From Phaeosaccion multiseriatum (taxonomy: Eukaryota; Ochrophyta, other classes): a DNA stretch of 64,000 nucleotides. A program made the position numbers and the translations under genes. Where the stretch lies: assembly GCA_965112735.1 (NCBI GenBank), contig OZ218956.1, positions 124,001 through 188,000 of the forward strand, written 5' to 3'. The notes beneath the pieces are model-generated. The model was not told the DNA's origin. It ran no database searches and was given only the letters and a program-made list of their open reading frames with translations. Every line of letters begins with the position of its first letter. The first letter of the stretch is position 1. This document shows, one piece after another, positions 1 to 10,348 of this stretch.

Positions 1-257
1 AGGTAAAGAAAGCTTCCTGCCGGTACCATAAGGTTCTCGAACTCGTACTCCACTGTTTCCTGCCCGTTCCCATTGTTAGCGCTGGTTACTCCGTATATGG
101 ATAAGTCTGGAATGCCTGTGTCCGCATAAAGCTCAATCGTCTTTGGGAGACCGTCTGTCAATGGTCCGTCAATGACGCCTGTGATTCGCAAGCCCGCGAG
201 GCAGCGTTGCGTCTGCACCAAGGCGCCAATTACGGCAAGTAAGCGAGAGGGAACCAT
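1..257 (-). CDS. Secreted lamin-tail-like (LTD-like) protein, 5' exon, cut by window edge
   Basis: Reading the minus strand from the ATG at 257 gives 85 open codons to the window edge. Residues 1-21 (MVPSRLLAVIGALVQTQRCLA) look like a signal peptide. They are followed by GVIDGPLTDGLPKTIELY and, a little later, DLSIYGVTSANNG and EYEF. This resembles the extracellular lamin-tail-like module of many algal and bacterial secreted proteins, whose signature is a [VI]xDGPLxGGxPK run followed by a SANNG loop. It is probably extracellular. No enzymatic role can be inferred from this N-terminal piece. The rest of the gene lies outside the window, so length and further domains are unknown. The family call is from memory of the motif. 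Confidence 0.65.
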   Translation of the reverse strand, partial: MVPSRLLAVIGALVQTQRCLAGLRITGVIDGPLTDGLPKTIELYADTGIPDLSIYGVTSANNGNGQETVEYEFENLMVPAGSFLY

Positions 258-546
258 CTCTCGCTGCTAATCTATCTCTGTTGCCTCAAGCCGGTTTCTG
301 ATCGTGTGGTGTGCCTGACCTGGTGTGTGTTGGTCCCTCTCGCTGAACAGGGCCTCAGCGGCGAAAGGAAAGGCTCCCCATCCCCGCCGCCATTTTGGGG
401 TACCACGGCCCCAAACCCCAACAACATCAATGCCAATCTATTCTGAGTAAAATGTAAAATTAATTAATAGGGGTATTTGGTATATAAACCGTGCGGGGGG
501 GCTGTCGTTTTTTTTTTGATTTTTTATGGCACCGGTCTGGATAGAG
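258..546. other. Intergenic gap between the lamin-tail-like gene and the retrotransposon
   Basis: This is the upstream side of the minus-strand gene starting at 257. It holds an A+T-rich patch around 440-486 (many taa and ttaa) and G- and T-homopolymer runs near 493-512. I see no coding signal. The last five bases (542-546, tagag) are the target-site duplication of the adjacent LTR element. Confidence 0.6.
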
Positions 547-699
547 TGTTGGGATATCTCCCTCCTGGAGACTGGTGTCGTACTTGCACGAGTGTGGGAA
601 AGCGTCTTATTAGCTACATAACACTAAAAGAAGAAGTGAACGGACTTGTACCAGCGATATGAGATCGATATCTAGTGTCGACATCGATTTATCTCAACA
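547..699 (-). repeat. 3' LTR of the copia element
   Basis: This is a 153-bp direct repeat of 6131-6283, with TGTTG/CAACA ends. The single difference from the other LTR is A at 632 against G at 6216. A purine-rich stretch (aggcgaggaggtg, minus strand, 700-712) lies directly before it in element orientation and is the likely polypurine tract. Confidence 0.95.
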
Positions 700-712
700 C
701 ACCTCCTCGCCT
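700..712 (-). other. Polypurine tract of the copia element
   Basis: On the minus strand this reads aggcgaggaggtg immediately upstream of the 3' LTR. That is the position and composition expected of the plus-strand DNA primer of an LTR retrotransposon. Confidence 0.7.
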
Positions 713-732
713 GGTACTGTCCATTCCGCTAA

Positions 733-2370
733 CTACGCCCTAAAACCCATCATCTTTTCACGTAAAGCTACAAGTACTGCCGGGGTCACATGCTTCGTCA
801 AAAGGTCAGCCAGCTGCGCCTTCGAAGCCACGTACTCAAATGCAATAAGAGCCTCCTTCACTGCGTCTTGCAGAAAATGAAACCGAACATCAATGTGCTT
901 CATCCTCCGTGTCGATGCATTGCTCTCTGCCAGCTTGATACACCCCATGTTGTCCTCAAAAACAACTGTCGCCTTCGACGAGTCATCAGGGAACAAGAAA
1001 CTCAATACCTGCCTAATGTATAATATTTCCTTCACACAGTCACTGGCTGCCATGTACTCGCTCTCCAGCGAAGACATCGCCACACTCAGCTGCAATCGCA
1101 CACCCCAAGTGATAGCTGCACCTCCGTACATCAAAGCATAACCAGTCGAACTCCTGCGAGTGTCAACACATGCAGCGTAATTCGCGTCTGCATATGCTTC
1201 CAAAACACACTCGCCCTTGCCAAACACCAAAGCACGATCCACAGTACCCTTCAGGTAGCCAAACACACGCATAGCCTGCTTCCAATGCTCAGGGCCGGGG
1301 TTCTTCATATACCGCGACAACTCTCGAACAGCATAGGCAATATCAGGCCTTGTCCAGTTTGAGATCCACATCAAAACGCCCACCACACCGGGGTAGTCCT
1401 TGTCAGTCATAAAAGCTACATCAGCTGCAGACGATGGCTCCATACTCTTGCTGAGTGCTGTGCCAGACACACCGGGTGTCGAGTAAACTCGATCAGACTC
1501 CAAACCAAACTTCACTATCATCTTCTTGATGTAGTGCTCCAATGTCAATGTGACAGTGCCTACGCTCCGGTTGAACACAACGCGCACTCCCAAAAACTGA
1601 TCAACATTGGGCCCAAGTCTCTTCAACGAAAACTTGTTGTCCAGCTCTGTAAAGAGCCAGTCCACCACCTCCTGCTTTCCTCCGCAGGACAAATCATCAA
1701 CAAATACAATGAGGATGCCAACAAGCTCCCCATTCTTCCACAAAACAAATAAACACGGCTCAGCGCCGCACTGTTGCCATCCAAGCTCAAGCAGAAACTT
1801 CACCAATGTCTGATACCAACGTCTCGGTGCCTGATGTAGACCATAGAGTGCCATCAGCAAGCGCATGACCTTGCCCTTCCGCAGAAAACCCGGAGGCGGT
1901 AACACATACACCACCTCATGCTCTTGCAGAGGCGCATGCAGAAAAGCTTGATCCAAATCAGCAAACTCACACACAAAACCAGACGTCTTCATCTTGTCAA
2001 CCACCACAGCGAAGAACAAACGAACCACGGGCGCCGCAATCACTGGAGCAAAGCAATCAGAGAAATCAATTCCCTCCGTCTGAGTATGACCGCCAACCAC
2101 CAAACGAGCCTTCAACTTGGTAACATTGTCGAGATGATCACTCTTCACCTTATAAACAAAGTGAGAGCGTACTGGTCGCACATCCAAAGGCTGATCCACC
2201 ACTTCCCAAGAATTTCTTGCTTCAAGCCCCCCCCACTCACTCAGCATAGCCGCTGCCCACTCATCAGAAAACTTTCCAGTCAGAGCCTCATGCCGATTCT
2301 TTGGGGTAGGTACCTCAGACACCTTCGTACCTGGAGCTAACGACAGTAGCGCGTGCAAAGCCGCTGAATG
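733..2370 (-). pseudogene. copia pol, second part: reverse transcriptase and RNase H
   Basis: This stretch is open in the same frame as the upstream integrase ORF and is separated from it only by the TGA at 2371-2373. It carries copia RT landmarks: KARLVVGGHTQ, GIDFSDCFAPV and the catalytic FVDD (FVDDLSCGG). RNase H follows, with YADANYAACVDTRRSSTGYA, SSLESEYMAASD and the terminal ADLLTKHV. There is no ATG near its start (the codons after the TGA are CAT TCA GCG). It would therefore be translated only by readthrough, or the TGA is a mutation. The stop at 733-735 lies about 20 bp before the polypurine tract. Copying enzyme of the retroelement. Confidence 0.9.
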
Positions 2371-4824
2371 TCAGGTGTCACTCTTCTGCTGTGGTTTGGT
2401 CGAGCGTCGCGAGTGTCCACGACCGTACCCGCCAGATGACAAACTCTCCCAAAACACCTCCTTGTGGCCATGTTCCTGATCAGTCCAATCCCAACCAGGA
2501 CGAGGCGCTGCGCTTTTCTCCTGCTGCTGGTGCTGAACGGATCCTTTGTCTTTGAGCTGCTGCTGTTGCTCTTTCTTCTGCTGCTGCTGCGTCACCTCCA
2601 AAGAGCTGCGCTGATGTCCTTGCTGCTGCTGAGTCTGCAACACACGCTGCTGTGCGTCTGGAAGACGCTCTCCAGTTTGCTCATGATCCCCCTCGTCCAA
2701 ATCCAGCGCAGAAAAATCGAACAGATCGAATTTTGACACCGCGATTTCCGAATCCTCGATTTCCGTAACGTCTTTCTCCAAAGGGAACTCCGACGACGGC
2801 GCGGGCTCTTTCAGAGCAAAATTGGTCTCGCTGAAAAGCTGTCCATCGATCCCACGACGCTCAGGGAGTAGCCGAAAACTGCGACTGAGGATAACGCGCT
2901 CCGTCTTCGGATCGAAAAAGACCAGGCAGTCAATCGGATGATACTTGCTCCTCCCAAGGTAGATCACAGCTCTGCCACGCCCAGACTCGTAGTGCTTGAT
3001 CGTGTGGGTGGGGCGCTGCTCCTTGATATAGGCCAGACAGCCGTACGGAGCGATGTTGCTGCAGTCCGGAGCATGACCAGTGAGCACCTCATACCGTGAC
3101 GGTTCGCCCCGCTTGCCGTTCAAGTTCAAAAACATAGAGGCATATCGAGCCCCAAAACACCACAGTTTCGGAAACGCCTGATCCAAACCCGCCGCGTCAG
3201 AGACCACTGCTGCCTTCTGAGCCAGTGTGGCCAGTCTCTTCTCTATAGCTCCATTCTGCTCCGGGGTATAGGGAGAGGTGAACTTCCAATGAACGCCCTT
3301 GCTGGTCACAAAGGTAGCTGCCTGCTCCTGATTCAGCAGCTCGTTGCCGTTGTCAACTAGCAACTCCTCAAGCTGTGCACCAGTAGGCACTACCACCTCC
3401 GCCCAAAAACGCTGCAAGGCAAGGATGAAATGGCTCTTTTTCGTGGTAAAGTACACCCAGCCAACCTTGGAGGCCATATCCTGGAAGCCAAACACCCACT
3501 TGTACCCCCCATATGCCTCAAAACTCACCGGTTGGGCATCTGCTGCCACTACACGTAGCCCATCCGTTGGATCGACAGGTCGAAGGGCCCGAGACACGTT
3601 GGCTCGGCGAGCATTGTTCCGCAGGCACGGCTCACACGAGCGCAGAGTCCCAGTGAGGTGAATGCCACGCTGCTTCGCTGTAAAGCGCAAATCTTGCTCA
3701 GCCTGGTGCCCGTTGGTGATATGGAACTGGTTGATGTCCTCCTTCGGTAACGCACGATGCCGCACACAGCCCAACACATTGACCTGCATGAGCTCATCCT
3801 GACTGGCAATCACAGCAAGAGGGTCGTCTGGAGAGGACCCAAAGACCAGCTGATCGTTCTCATCATCTCCGTGTACACCTCCCAAAGCCTGCTGCAAGTC
3901 GCTGAGCCGCAGCAAGTTGAACTTGGCCTGAGGGGCCACAACCACATCAATGCGCACCAGCCGCCGACCGCCGTTGCGGTCCTTCATCTCGAGCAGCAGC
4001 TCCCCGCGGGCAGTGACAGTGACATACCCTTCACCCGCAGTAGCTCGCATCTCGTTGATCCGCTCGATGTTTTGCACAGCCGTCATGTCGCTCGTAAGGT
4101 TACACGACGCTCCACTATCCACCACCCAGGTCTCTGAAGAGCCACTCGTCGGCGGTTCGGTGACGGACAGACAAACACCGAGGAGAGAGCCCCAATTTAC
4201 CTTGGTTGCTCGAGGCTCGCCCGAAGCAGGGGTGGTCATGACGGGTGCTGCAGAAGCGTTCTTGAGGCACCCCTTCAGAGTGGAGGGACCTCCACCTTTG
4301 CCGTCGCTGGCACTCGCAGGCTGCTCCTTCTGCTCCTTCGGCGGCGGATCCTTCTTCGGCTGCTCTGTGTTCTTGGGCTTCTTCTTCTCCGCAAACTTGG
4401 GGCACTGCTCGTCCGTAGAGATGTGGTCAGAGGAGTTACACGCAAAGCAGCGACGCCCATTGGGACACTTGAAGTGGGCGTGGTCTGTCAGGCCGCATTT
4501 AAAGCAGCGGTTGTGACGTCGACCGCCGCGAGGCCGGTCACCGCCCCCGTCCTTGCCACCATTGCCTCCCCTGGGGAAGGCAAGAATAGGGAGACTCGAA
4601 GAGCCACCCGCACCACCTTGCCGAATAGCCTCAGCTGCCGCTTCCTCTGTGGTCCAGAGGTCAGCCTTAAAGTCCGTGGGGTCCGTGATCCCTATTGCCA
4701 CACGTCGCCAGGTCTCCTTGAAGTGGAAGAGCACGGAAGGGAGACGCTCCAAAAAATTGACGGTGACGGCGCCGATGGTCATGACAATGCCGTACTCCTG
4801 AAGGAGCAGGCGGTACTCCAGCAT
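2371..4824 (-). pseudogene. copia gag end plus pol, first part: zinc knuckles, protease and integrase
   Basis: The 817-codon open frame begins with the end of Gag, including a CCHC knuckle CFKCGLTDHAHFKC and a second, looser one (CFACNSSDHISTDEQC). A retropepsin active site, VDSGASCNLT, follows. Integrase then shows a zinc-binding His-Cys region (HITNGH ... CEPC) and catalytic acidic residues (FGFQD, then LVDNGNE, then TPEQNGAIEKR). The C-terminal roughly 120 residues are Q-rich and link to RT. The frame is -1 relative to the upstream gag ORF. The first Met is not a natural start, because good coding sequence extends upstream of it in this frame. It ends at an in-frame TGA (2371-2373). Confidence 0.9.
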
Positions 4825-6008
4825 CTCCTTGTAAAGCTGGGTAGGGGGCGCTTATCCGAGATCCGCAGCTCCAAATACTCCTTCTGAAGACGATTCGCAG
4901 TCGAAGCTTCCCCTTTTCCTACCAGACGGTCCCGGGCATGGTTGAAAATGTCCTGCAGCGTCCCTCCATTGCGGGCAACGTCCTGCAGGGCCTGTTGAAC
5001 ATGCTTGCTGCCAAACGACTTAATGACCTTCTGCACCACCTGAGAGAAAAGGTAGCGCACGTTACTCAGGTTGTCATCAAGTTCCGCCAGGGCGGAGGGC
5101 GGCACCAACTCAGGCTCCTCCAGCATGAACCGAAGGCCCAAACTATCGAGCTCGGTGTGCCAACCTTCTTCGTGCTTCCGAAAGGCCAAAGCGGTGGGAG
5201 CCTCTCCTCGCAGCTCAAACTTAATTGCAGCCAAGGCCGTCTGACGCAGCTGGGCCCACTTGCCATGGGTATTGGCGTGCATCGTCGTGAGGTCAACCAA
5301 CAACGGGTCAGGAACCTCCTCACTCTCGGATGAGTCGTCATCACTGCTGTCTGATGTGCCAGCTGCGGCAGCCGCTGCAGCCGCAGAGGATGCCCTCACT
5401 CTCCCTCGAGTAGCTGTCCCGCCAGCAATCTGCACAGTCTCTTCTTCAGTATCAAGTGCTGCGTGGAGGCCTGCACCATCGGTGGCCAAGTCTGGGGACA
5501 GGGCCACGGCCTCCTCCTCTTGTTCCTCTGCAGCGTCCAGGAAGCGCTCGTCGGCATCCCTCCTTTTGGGTGCCAACGCTGCTTGCACTGCTGCAATGGA
5601 CGCTTCGTCCATCTCATTCAACTGTGACAACACTGACTTCACCGTGGGTCTACTGGCCACTGCAGCAGACCTAAGTCCAGACATGGCAGGCGTAAAAGCC
5701 CTGCCACCGCTCCCGCTACGAGCAGAGGTATCCACTGCTGCTGCCCGACTGGGGGAGTTTGTTACGGGCCCCACCTGGGCACTACGCAACCCTCGTGTAT
5801 GGAGTTCCTTGTAGTCAAGGCCAGGCCGCATCCGCAAGCCATAGCCGCTGCCGGACAAAGCTGAATCAACTCGAAGCTCCTCCTGCTGCCTTCTACTCAA
5901 AACCCCCTCCTGTCTCGTGCTCTCTTGGTCGCGGAGCCACCGCTCCTTGATCGCACGACGTGCCTTCTCCCTCGAAGCTCTAGACACTCGTCGGTCCGCC
6001 ATACTCAA
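4779..6008 (-). CDS. copia gag, N-terminal part
   Basis: The ORF starts at the ATG at 6008, about 120 bp inside the 5' LTR, and encodes 409 residues. They comprise a basic N-terminus, a low-complexity middle (poly-A, then SDSSDDDSSESEE) and a helical capsid-like region. No knuckle is present in this ORF; the two knuckles lie in the next ORF in the -1 frame. The last ~28 residues look like out-of-frame translation after a run of five C (plus strand G-run 4844-4848). One extra C there, or a -1 slip, would join the frames. Whether this is a mutation or programmed shifting cannot be told here; the site is not a canonical slippery heptamer. Confidence 0.8.
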   Translation of the reverse strand: MSMADRRVSRASREKARRAIKERWLRDQESTRQEGVLSRRQQEELRVDSALSGSGYGLRMRPGLDYKELHTRGLRSAQVGPVTNSPSRAAAVDTSARSGSGGRAFTPAMSGLRSAAVASRPTVKSVLSQLNEMDEASIAAVQAALAPKRRDADERFLDAAEEQEEEAVALSPDLATDGAGLHAALDTEEETVQIAGGTATRGRVRASSAAAAAAAAGTSDSSDDDSSESEEVPDPLLVDLTTMHANTHGKWAQLRQTALAAIKFELRGEAPTALAFRKHEEGWHTELDSLGLRFMLEEPELVPPSALAELDDNLSNVRYLFSQVVQKVIKSFGSKHVQQALQDVARNGGTLQDIFNHARDRLVGKGEASTANRLQKEYLELRISDKRPLPSFTRRCWSTACSFRSTALS

Positions 6009-6130
6009 TGCAGCGTGGCAGACGCACCAGTGCTAAGATCTACTCCGACCGTTTCAGCTCTCCGAACTCATCCCGTACTTTACGTTCACCTCTGCACTAA
6101 TGCGCATTAGATTTCAACCGACAATTGTCG

Positions 6131-6283
6131 TGTTGGGATATCTCCCTCCTGGAGACTGGTGTCGTACTTGCACGAGTGTGGGAAAGCGTCTTATTAGCTA
6201 CATAACACTAAAAGAGGAAGTGAACGGACTTGTACCAGCGATATGAGATCGATATCTAGTGTCGACATCGATTTATCTCAACA
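6131..6283 (-). repeat. 5' LTR of the copia element
   Basis: This 153-bp LTR is identical to 547-699 except at one position (6216). It carries the promoter side of the element. The next bases, 6284-6288 (tagag), repeat 542-546 and mark the insertion target. A 12-bp palindrome, CGACAATTGTCG, sits immediately inside the element, where a tRNA primer site would normally be. Confidence 0.95.
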
Positions 6284-6414
6284 TAGAGAGGGGGGGGGGG
6301 GGATTTGGCAATATTTTTTATGGCGACCGTCAATACCCTTCCTTTTTTCTCTCCCCCCTTCTCTTTGGGCGATACCTCAATAGCGCGTCAGGGGTCGACC
6401 ACAGCAGAGAGCAC

Positions 6415-7463
6415 TCAGGTGCTGTCGTCGTCTCGAAAGTCCTCCTCCTCGTCGTCGTGCTCCTCGTCGTCGTCCTCCTCGTCCCCTCCTTCCTCCTCGT
6501 CTTCTATGGCACCCCCACCAAAGGCGACGCCCCCCGTACTGCTCGCTCCCTCCAAGCCCGCCCCCTCTGTGATCTGCTCCTCCCTTAGGCCCCAGAACAG
6601 CTCAGGCCTTCGGTAGCTCCGCTCCCCCCTGCCGCCCCTCCGACTCGCACCCGCGCTCCCGCCCCCCTCAGCAGGAGCAGCAGCAGCAGCAGGAGCTGCA
6701 GGAGCAGGGGGAGGAGGAGAAGCAGCAGCAGCAGCAGCAGCAGCAGCTGGAGTAGCAAGGGGGCTAGGTCCAGAGGGCGGTCCCTCGGCGGTAAATCTCC
6801 ACCCCAGGTGGTGGCCGCAGATCTTACAGCAGGCGATGGTCCAGAGATAGCCCGGAAACCATGAATCCTCTGCCGTAGGGAGGCCATAGAGCGATATTCG
6901 AGAGGCAACCGTTTCCCGCAGAGTGATGGTCTGGTGCACTGCTTGTTAAGGGGAGGGAAGGGGTGCACTGCTTGTGTCAAGGGGAGGGAGGGGAAAGGCG
7001 TCGTCAAGAGCGTGTACACCACCCGCCTCGAACAAAAGCCACCTCCCCCAGTGCCCGCCCGCCTCCCTCCCTCGTTCTCACCCCACTCACCCTGTCCGTG
7101 GGCATTGACGTAATTGCCGACGCTTCCCCTCGCCCCTTCCACCGCAAATATGTGCTTCTTTTTCGAAACGCCCACCCCGCACCCGCCGCAGCCCAGCCAC
7201 TCCTCTCCCGACCGCCTGAGCAGCTGCAGCTCTGCGAGGAGTCTCTCACAGGCCGAGTCCATCTCGAGCAGCTCTTGTCGCTGGGCGCTGCTCAGCAGCA
7301 GATGCGAGGCGAGGAACCAGGCGAAGTCACTTGGCTCTCCCTCTCTCTGATAATGGTCCCCCTTGGCCCCCAGCAGAGGCGCCGGGGAACGCCCCTCCCC
7401 CCCTCCCGAGCTGTTGCTTGCTCCTTGCCCTTCTCCGCGGCAGCATGCTTGTGCTTGTGCTGC

Positions 7464-7516
<53 letters not shown>

Positions 7517-8005
7517 GCTGCTGCTGTCCCCCTCTTGCTGCTCCTCCTCCTCCTCCTCCTCCTCCCTCTCCTGCTCTTCCTTCTTCCTGTCTCTCCCCGA
7601 GCCCGTCGGCGAGTAAGCCCCTCCCTCGGGCAATTCCACATGCTCTGGCGGCGAGGCTGTGCGCATCACAGAAGCGCAGCATCAGCTCCGACATGTGAAA
7701 GGGCCATCGCCTGCCTCCGCGCTGCAGCTGCTCCCGTCGCCGCCGCCGCCGGATCGGTTGCCGCCCTTGACTCACGCTGCCCCGCCCATTCCTCCAGGCG
7801 AGGCACTGCAGGGCGCTGGCAGGGGCCACGTGGCTAGCGAGCTTCCCGACCACGCCCTCGCCGCCGTCCACACAGTCCGGCAGCACCTCCACGGTGGCGG
7901 TCCTGCCGTGCGCTGCGGCTGCTGCTGAAATTGCCTTGATCTTGCAGCGGTGCCTCCCCTTGGTCTTGAGGGTGACACAACCTGTCGGGGCATGGGGAGA
8001 GAGAT

Positions 8006-8036
<31 letters not shown>

Positions 8037-8756
8037 TAAAAGGCACGCTTGGAGGCGGTACAAGTGCTCATCGACTGATGAAAGTGCCTCACCCCACCCT
8101 CTCTCTCTCGAGCACCGCCTCTGCCCGCCTCCCTCACCAGCTGCTTCCTGTGCGAACGCGTAAGACACCACCTCCGCGGTGACTCCGATTGCTTGAGAGC
8201 CCCCCGCGGAGCGTCCGGCAGCTCCAACAGAGGAGGGCACCAGGCCCCAGGGCCTCGACTCGTAGATTATGACGACTTGGCTTGAGCTACCCTCTCTCGC
8301 TGCCTGAAGCAGAGCAAGTGCTGTGGAGTAGCTTTCACCACTACCGCCACCGTTGCGGTAGATGCGAAGGGGGAGCGTCTCTCCGGGCAGCAGCACGATG
8401 GGACACTCCAGCAGAGGCAGCTTGGCCTACTTGCGAAGGAGGGGTGGACGGGGCTTAGGTTCTTCAAGGTAGCCAGCAAGAGAGAGAGACGGTCGAGAAT
8501 TGCGCCCCCCCCCTTACCTCCTCTCCAGGCAGAAGGAAGTGCCTGCTGACTGTGTGCTCCGTGAGGGCACCCAAGTATGCATGAGCATCCGCTGCGGTTG
8601 GCAGTGGTAGGCAGGGGAGTTTTATTTAGAGAAAGGGGCGGTTGATTCGATCATTTCCCTCCCACCTGCGGCCTCCTCCCTCCGAGACGGCGGCTCTGGC
8701 GCCTGCACAGACGCATCCCCCGCTACTGCTTCAGGTCCTCCTGGGCTCTCGCTCAT
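6415..8756 (-). CDS. CRBN: Cereblon homologue (LON + CULT), CRL4 substrate receptor
   Basis: Five exons fit in phase: 8756-8666, 8591-8518, 8426-8138, 7981-7091 and 6938-6415, giving 622 aa. The first two exons encode DAHAYLGALTEH, like the region before the LON domain. LON follows (PIVLLPGETLPLRI, IGVTAEVVSYAFAQE, LKTKGRHRCKI). A G/Q-rich insert of about 60 residues (CAA/CAG tract 7465-7530) comes next, then the helical bundle (PSDFAWFLASHLLL) and CULT. In CULT the zinc cysteines (CGGC, CKIC) and the three tryptophans plus Phe of the thalidomide-binding cage are present (SWFPGYLW, LGWRF). Human His378 corresponds to Asp (EDSW). The tail is strongly acidic. Cereblon recruits substrates to the DDB1-CUL4 ubiquitin ligase. 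The 5' neighbour is divergent, about 100 bp away; the copia element begins 132 bp past the stop. Confidence 0.9.
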
Positions 8757-8857
8757 TGTGGGGAAGCTTTTTTTAGGGAGGGGCTTCAGATGAGGATGCG
8801 GCCGAGAGAGAAATCGCTGACTTACGGAGTTTTTTCCCCCTTCCTCTCTTCCCTTGC

Positions 8858-9220
8858 TTGACCATCCCCACCAGAAGGTCTTCGGGCTGGGGCTGGGGAG
8901 ATGGGATGGTCGACATGGCTTATCAACCCCTCCTCTTGCCGGAGGCGCAGGGGAGGTCTGCACCTGGCGCAAGAAGGAACCACGTCGCGGGCTCCTTGGA
9001 GATGCTCTCCGGAACGGCGGCACCGAGGCCCCGGAACATGGAAGAGCGAGAGGACCGGGACTCGACGACAACAGCGGGCGATGGTGATGGATCGGCCAGC
9101 AGCAGGACCAGCAGGAGCAGCCGGAGCAGCAGCAGTAGGAAGAGCAGCAGCGCTAGGAAGAAGAGTAGGGAGAAGAAAGAGAGGCAGGGGAGAGGAAGCA
9201 ACCCCCACATCAACAGCAGT

Positions 9221-9257
<37 letters not shown>

Positions 9258-9805
9258 GCCAGTTCATGGATAGAGCCGAGCTTCAGGTCTTTACGGAGAC
9301 AAAGGAAGAGGTCGGCGGGGATGAAGGTCGCGGGGATGAGGCTTGGAGAGATCAAGCCGAGAACGGTGGCGGAGGGGGCTTGACTAAGCTGTCCGCAGTT
9401 GATCCGAGGGCGGCGTCTGCGGTGAGCCGCGCTGAGCGAACGTGGATGCGCAGCAGCAAGAGGAGCAGTAGAAGCAGCAGCACGACCTACGGGGCTGTGG
9501 ACCTTGAGATCATACCAGAGGAGGTGGAGGTGATTATGTTCACGGAGCGAAGGGAGGACAGAGACGAGTTCCGCATCACGCAGAGCCTGGGCTGCCCCAC
9601 GTGCGTGCTGTCGTGAGGCAGAGGACTGGGGTCGAGGAGAGGCACTCAGTTGGACTTGCTGCCTCCGACCAGCTTCCATTGCCACGTACAGACTGGCGGT
9701 GGTCTTGCAGTAAGTACGCCTTCTCTTGCCGGGGGCCATGGACTCTCATCGATTCCACCACTTTGCAGGCCTTACACCTTCGCTCTTCTCAGGAGGGTGT
9801 GGCTT
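8858..9805 (+). CDS. Low-complexity Ser/Arg-rich protein, unrecognised; model uncertain
   Basis: The plus strand is open from the ATG at 8858 to 9616. It encodes an S/R/K-rich stretch (poly-S from AGC repeats at 9105-9260), an acidic part and then GAVDLEIIPEEVEVIMFTER followed by REDRDEFRITQSLGCPT, which reads like real protein. A donor (gtgcgt at 9601), an acceptor near 9691, a second donor (gtaagt at 9710) and an acceptor near 9768 suggest an 18-nt microexon and a last exon. One phase ends at the TGA near 9805. A rival antisense ORF (9739-8822, minus) looks like a repeat shadow. It is divergent from cereblon with a gap of about 100 bp. I do not recognise the family, and neither start nor splicing is secure. 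Confidence 0.4.
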
Positions 9806-9919
9806 GATTTGTGGCGAATCACTGCGCCTTCAAACTCTCTTCACCCTCCATTTTTTTTGACAATTAATGTACATAATACCATTAGCCAATTCGATTCAGG
9901 AGCACCTCCCGCCTGCTGC

Positions 9920-10030
9920 TCGGCCCCTGACATGCTTCTGAGGCGACCCTGCTTCCTGCCTCTGGCCGGCGCCAGCCGGCCTGCTTCCTGCTTCTGGGCT
10001 GGCCTGTCTCAGAAGCATGTCAGGGGCCGA
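9920..10030. repeat. Fold-back element: perfect 23-bp inverted repeat
   Basis: The left arm at 9920-9942 (starts tcggcccctgacatg) and the right arm at 10008-10030 are exact reverse complements. The 65-bp loop itself contains a G+C palindrome (ccggcgccagccgg). It lies between a gene of uncertain structure and LSM14. No flanking target duplication is obvious. It could be a MITE-like fold-back or a hairpin in a 3' UTR. Confidence 0.75.
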
Positions 10031-10348
10031 TGCTGCTTCTCCAAGCACAGGACGTGTGAGCCCAGTCTTGCCACCTCTGTGAGGAGATTAAAGGGTGAAA
10101 TAATCCCTTCTTCGTATTACTCTTACACACCTCCTCCTTTCCTCTGTGCGTGCCTAGCTACCGGCCACTGTCTGCTGCCATGGGTGGCCTCGGGCCTGCG
10201 AGCACGCTCGCGATGAGGCGGGCTAGAAGGCAGGGCATGTGTACGCCAGCTGGCGCAACGGCCCAACGGCCTTACGTACATGAGGCTTACCCAACAGGGG
10301 TACAAGGAGCTCGTACTCAGCAATCACTACTGTGAAAGAGGAGGCGAC

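Larger units (their letters stand above)
547..6283 (-). mobile_element. Ty1/copia-type LTR retrotransposon
   Basis: The element is about 5.7 kb on the minus strand. It has 153-bp LTRs at 6131-6283 (5') and 547-699 (3'), each running TGTTG...CAACA, and a 5-bp target duplication (tagag at 542-546 and 6284-6288). The order gag, protease, integrase, reverse transcriptase, RNase H defines the copia superfamily, since integrase precedes RT. The LTRs differ at only one base (632 versus 6216), so the insertion is recent. It lies about 130 bp past the cereblon stop codon, probably in or next to that gene's 3' UTR. No TGG-type tRNA primer site adjoins the 5' LTR. Coding is broken by a -1 shift between gag and pol and by a TGA inside pol. 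Confidence 0.95.

Noticed and set aside
6585-8396. A single 603-codon minus ORF over the cereblon region
   Set aside because: It reads through two introns; the family match and splice sites show exons 3 and 4 are separate and that the end of the ORF overruns the donor at 7090.
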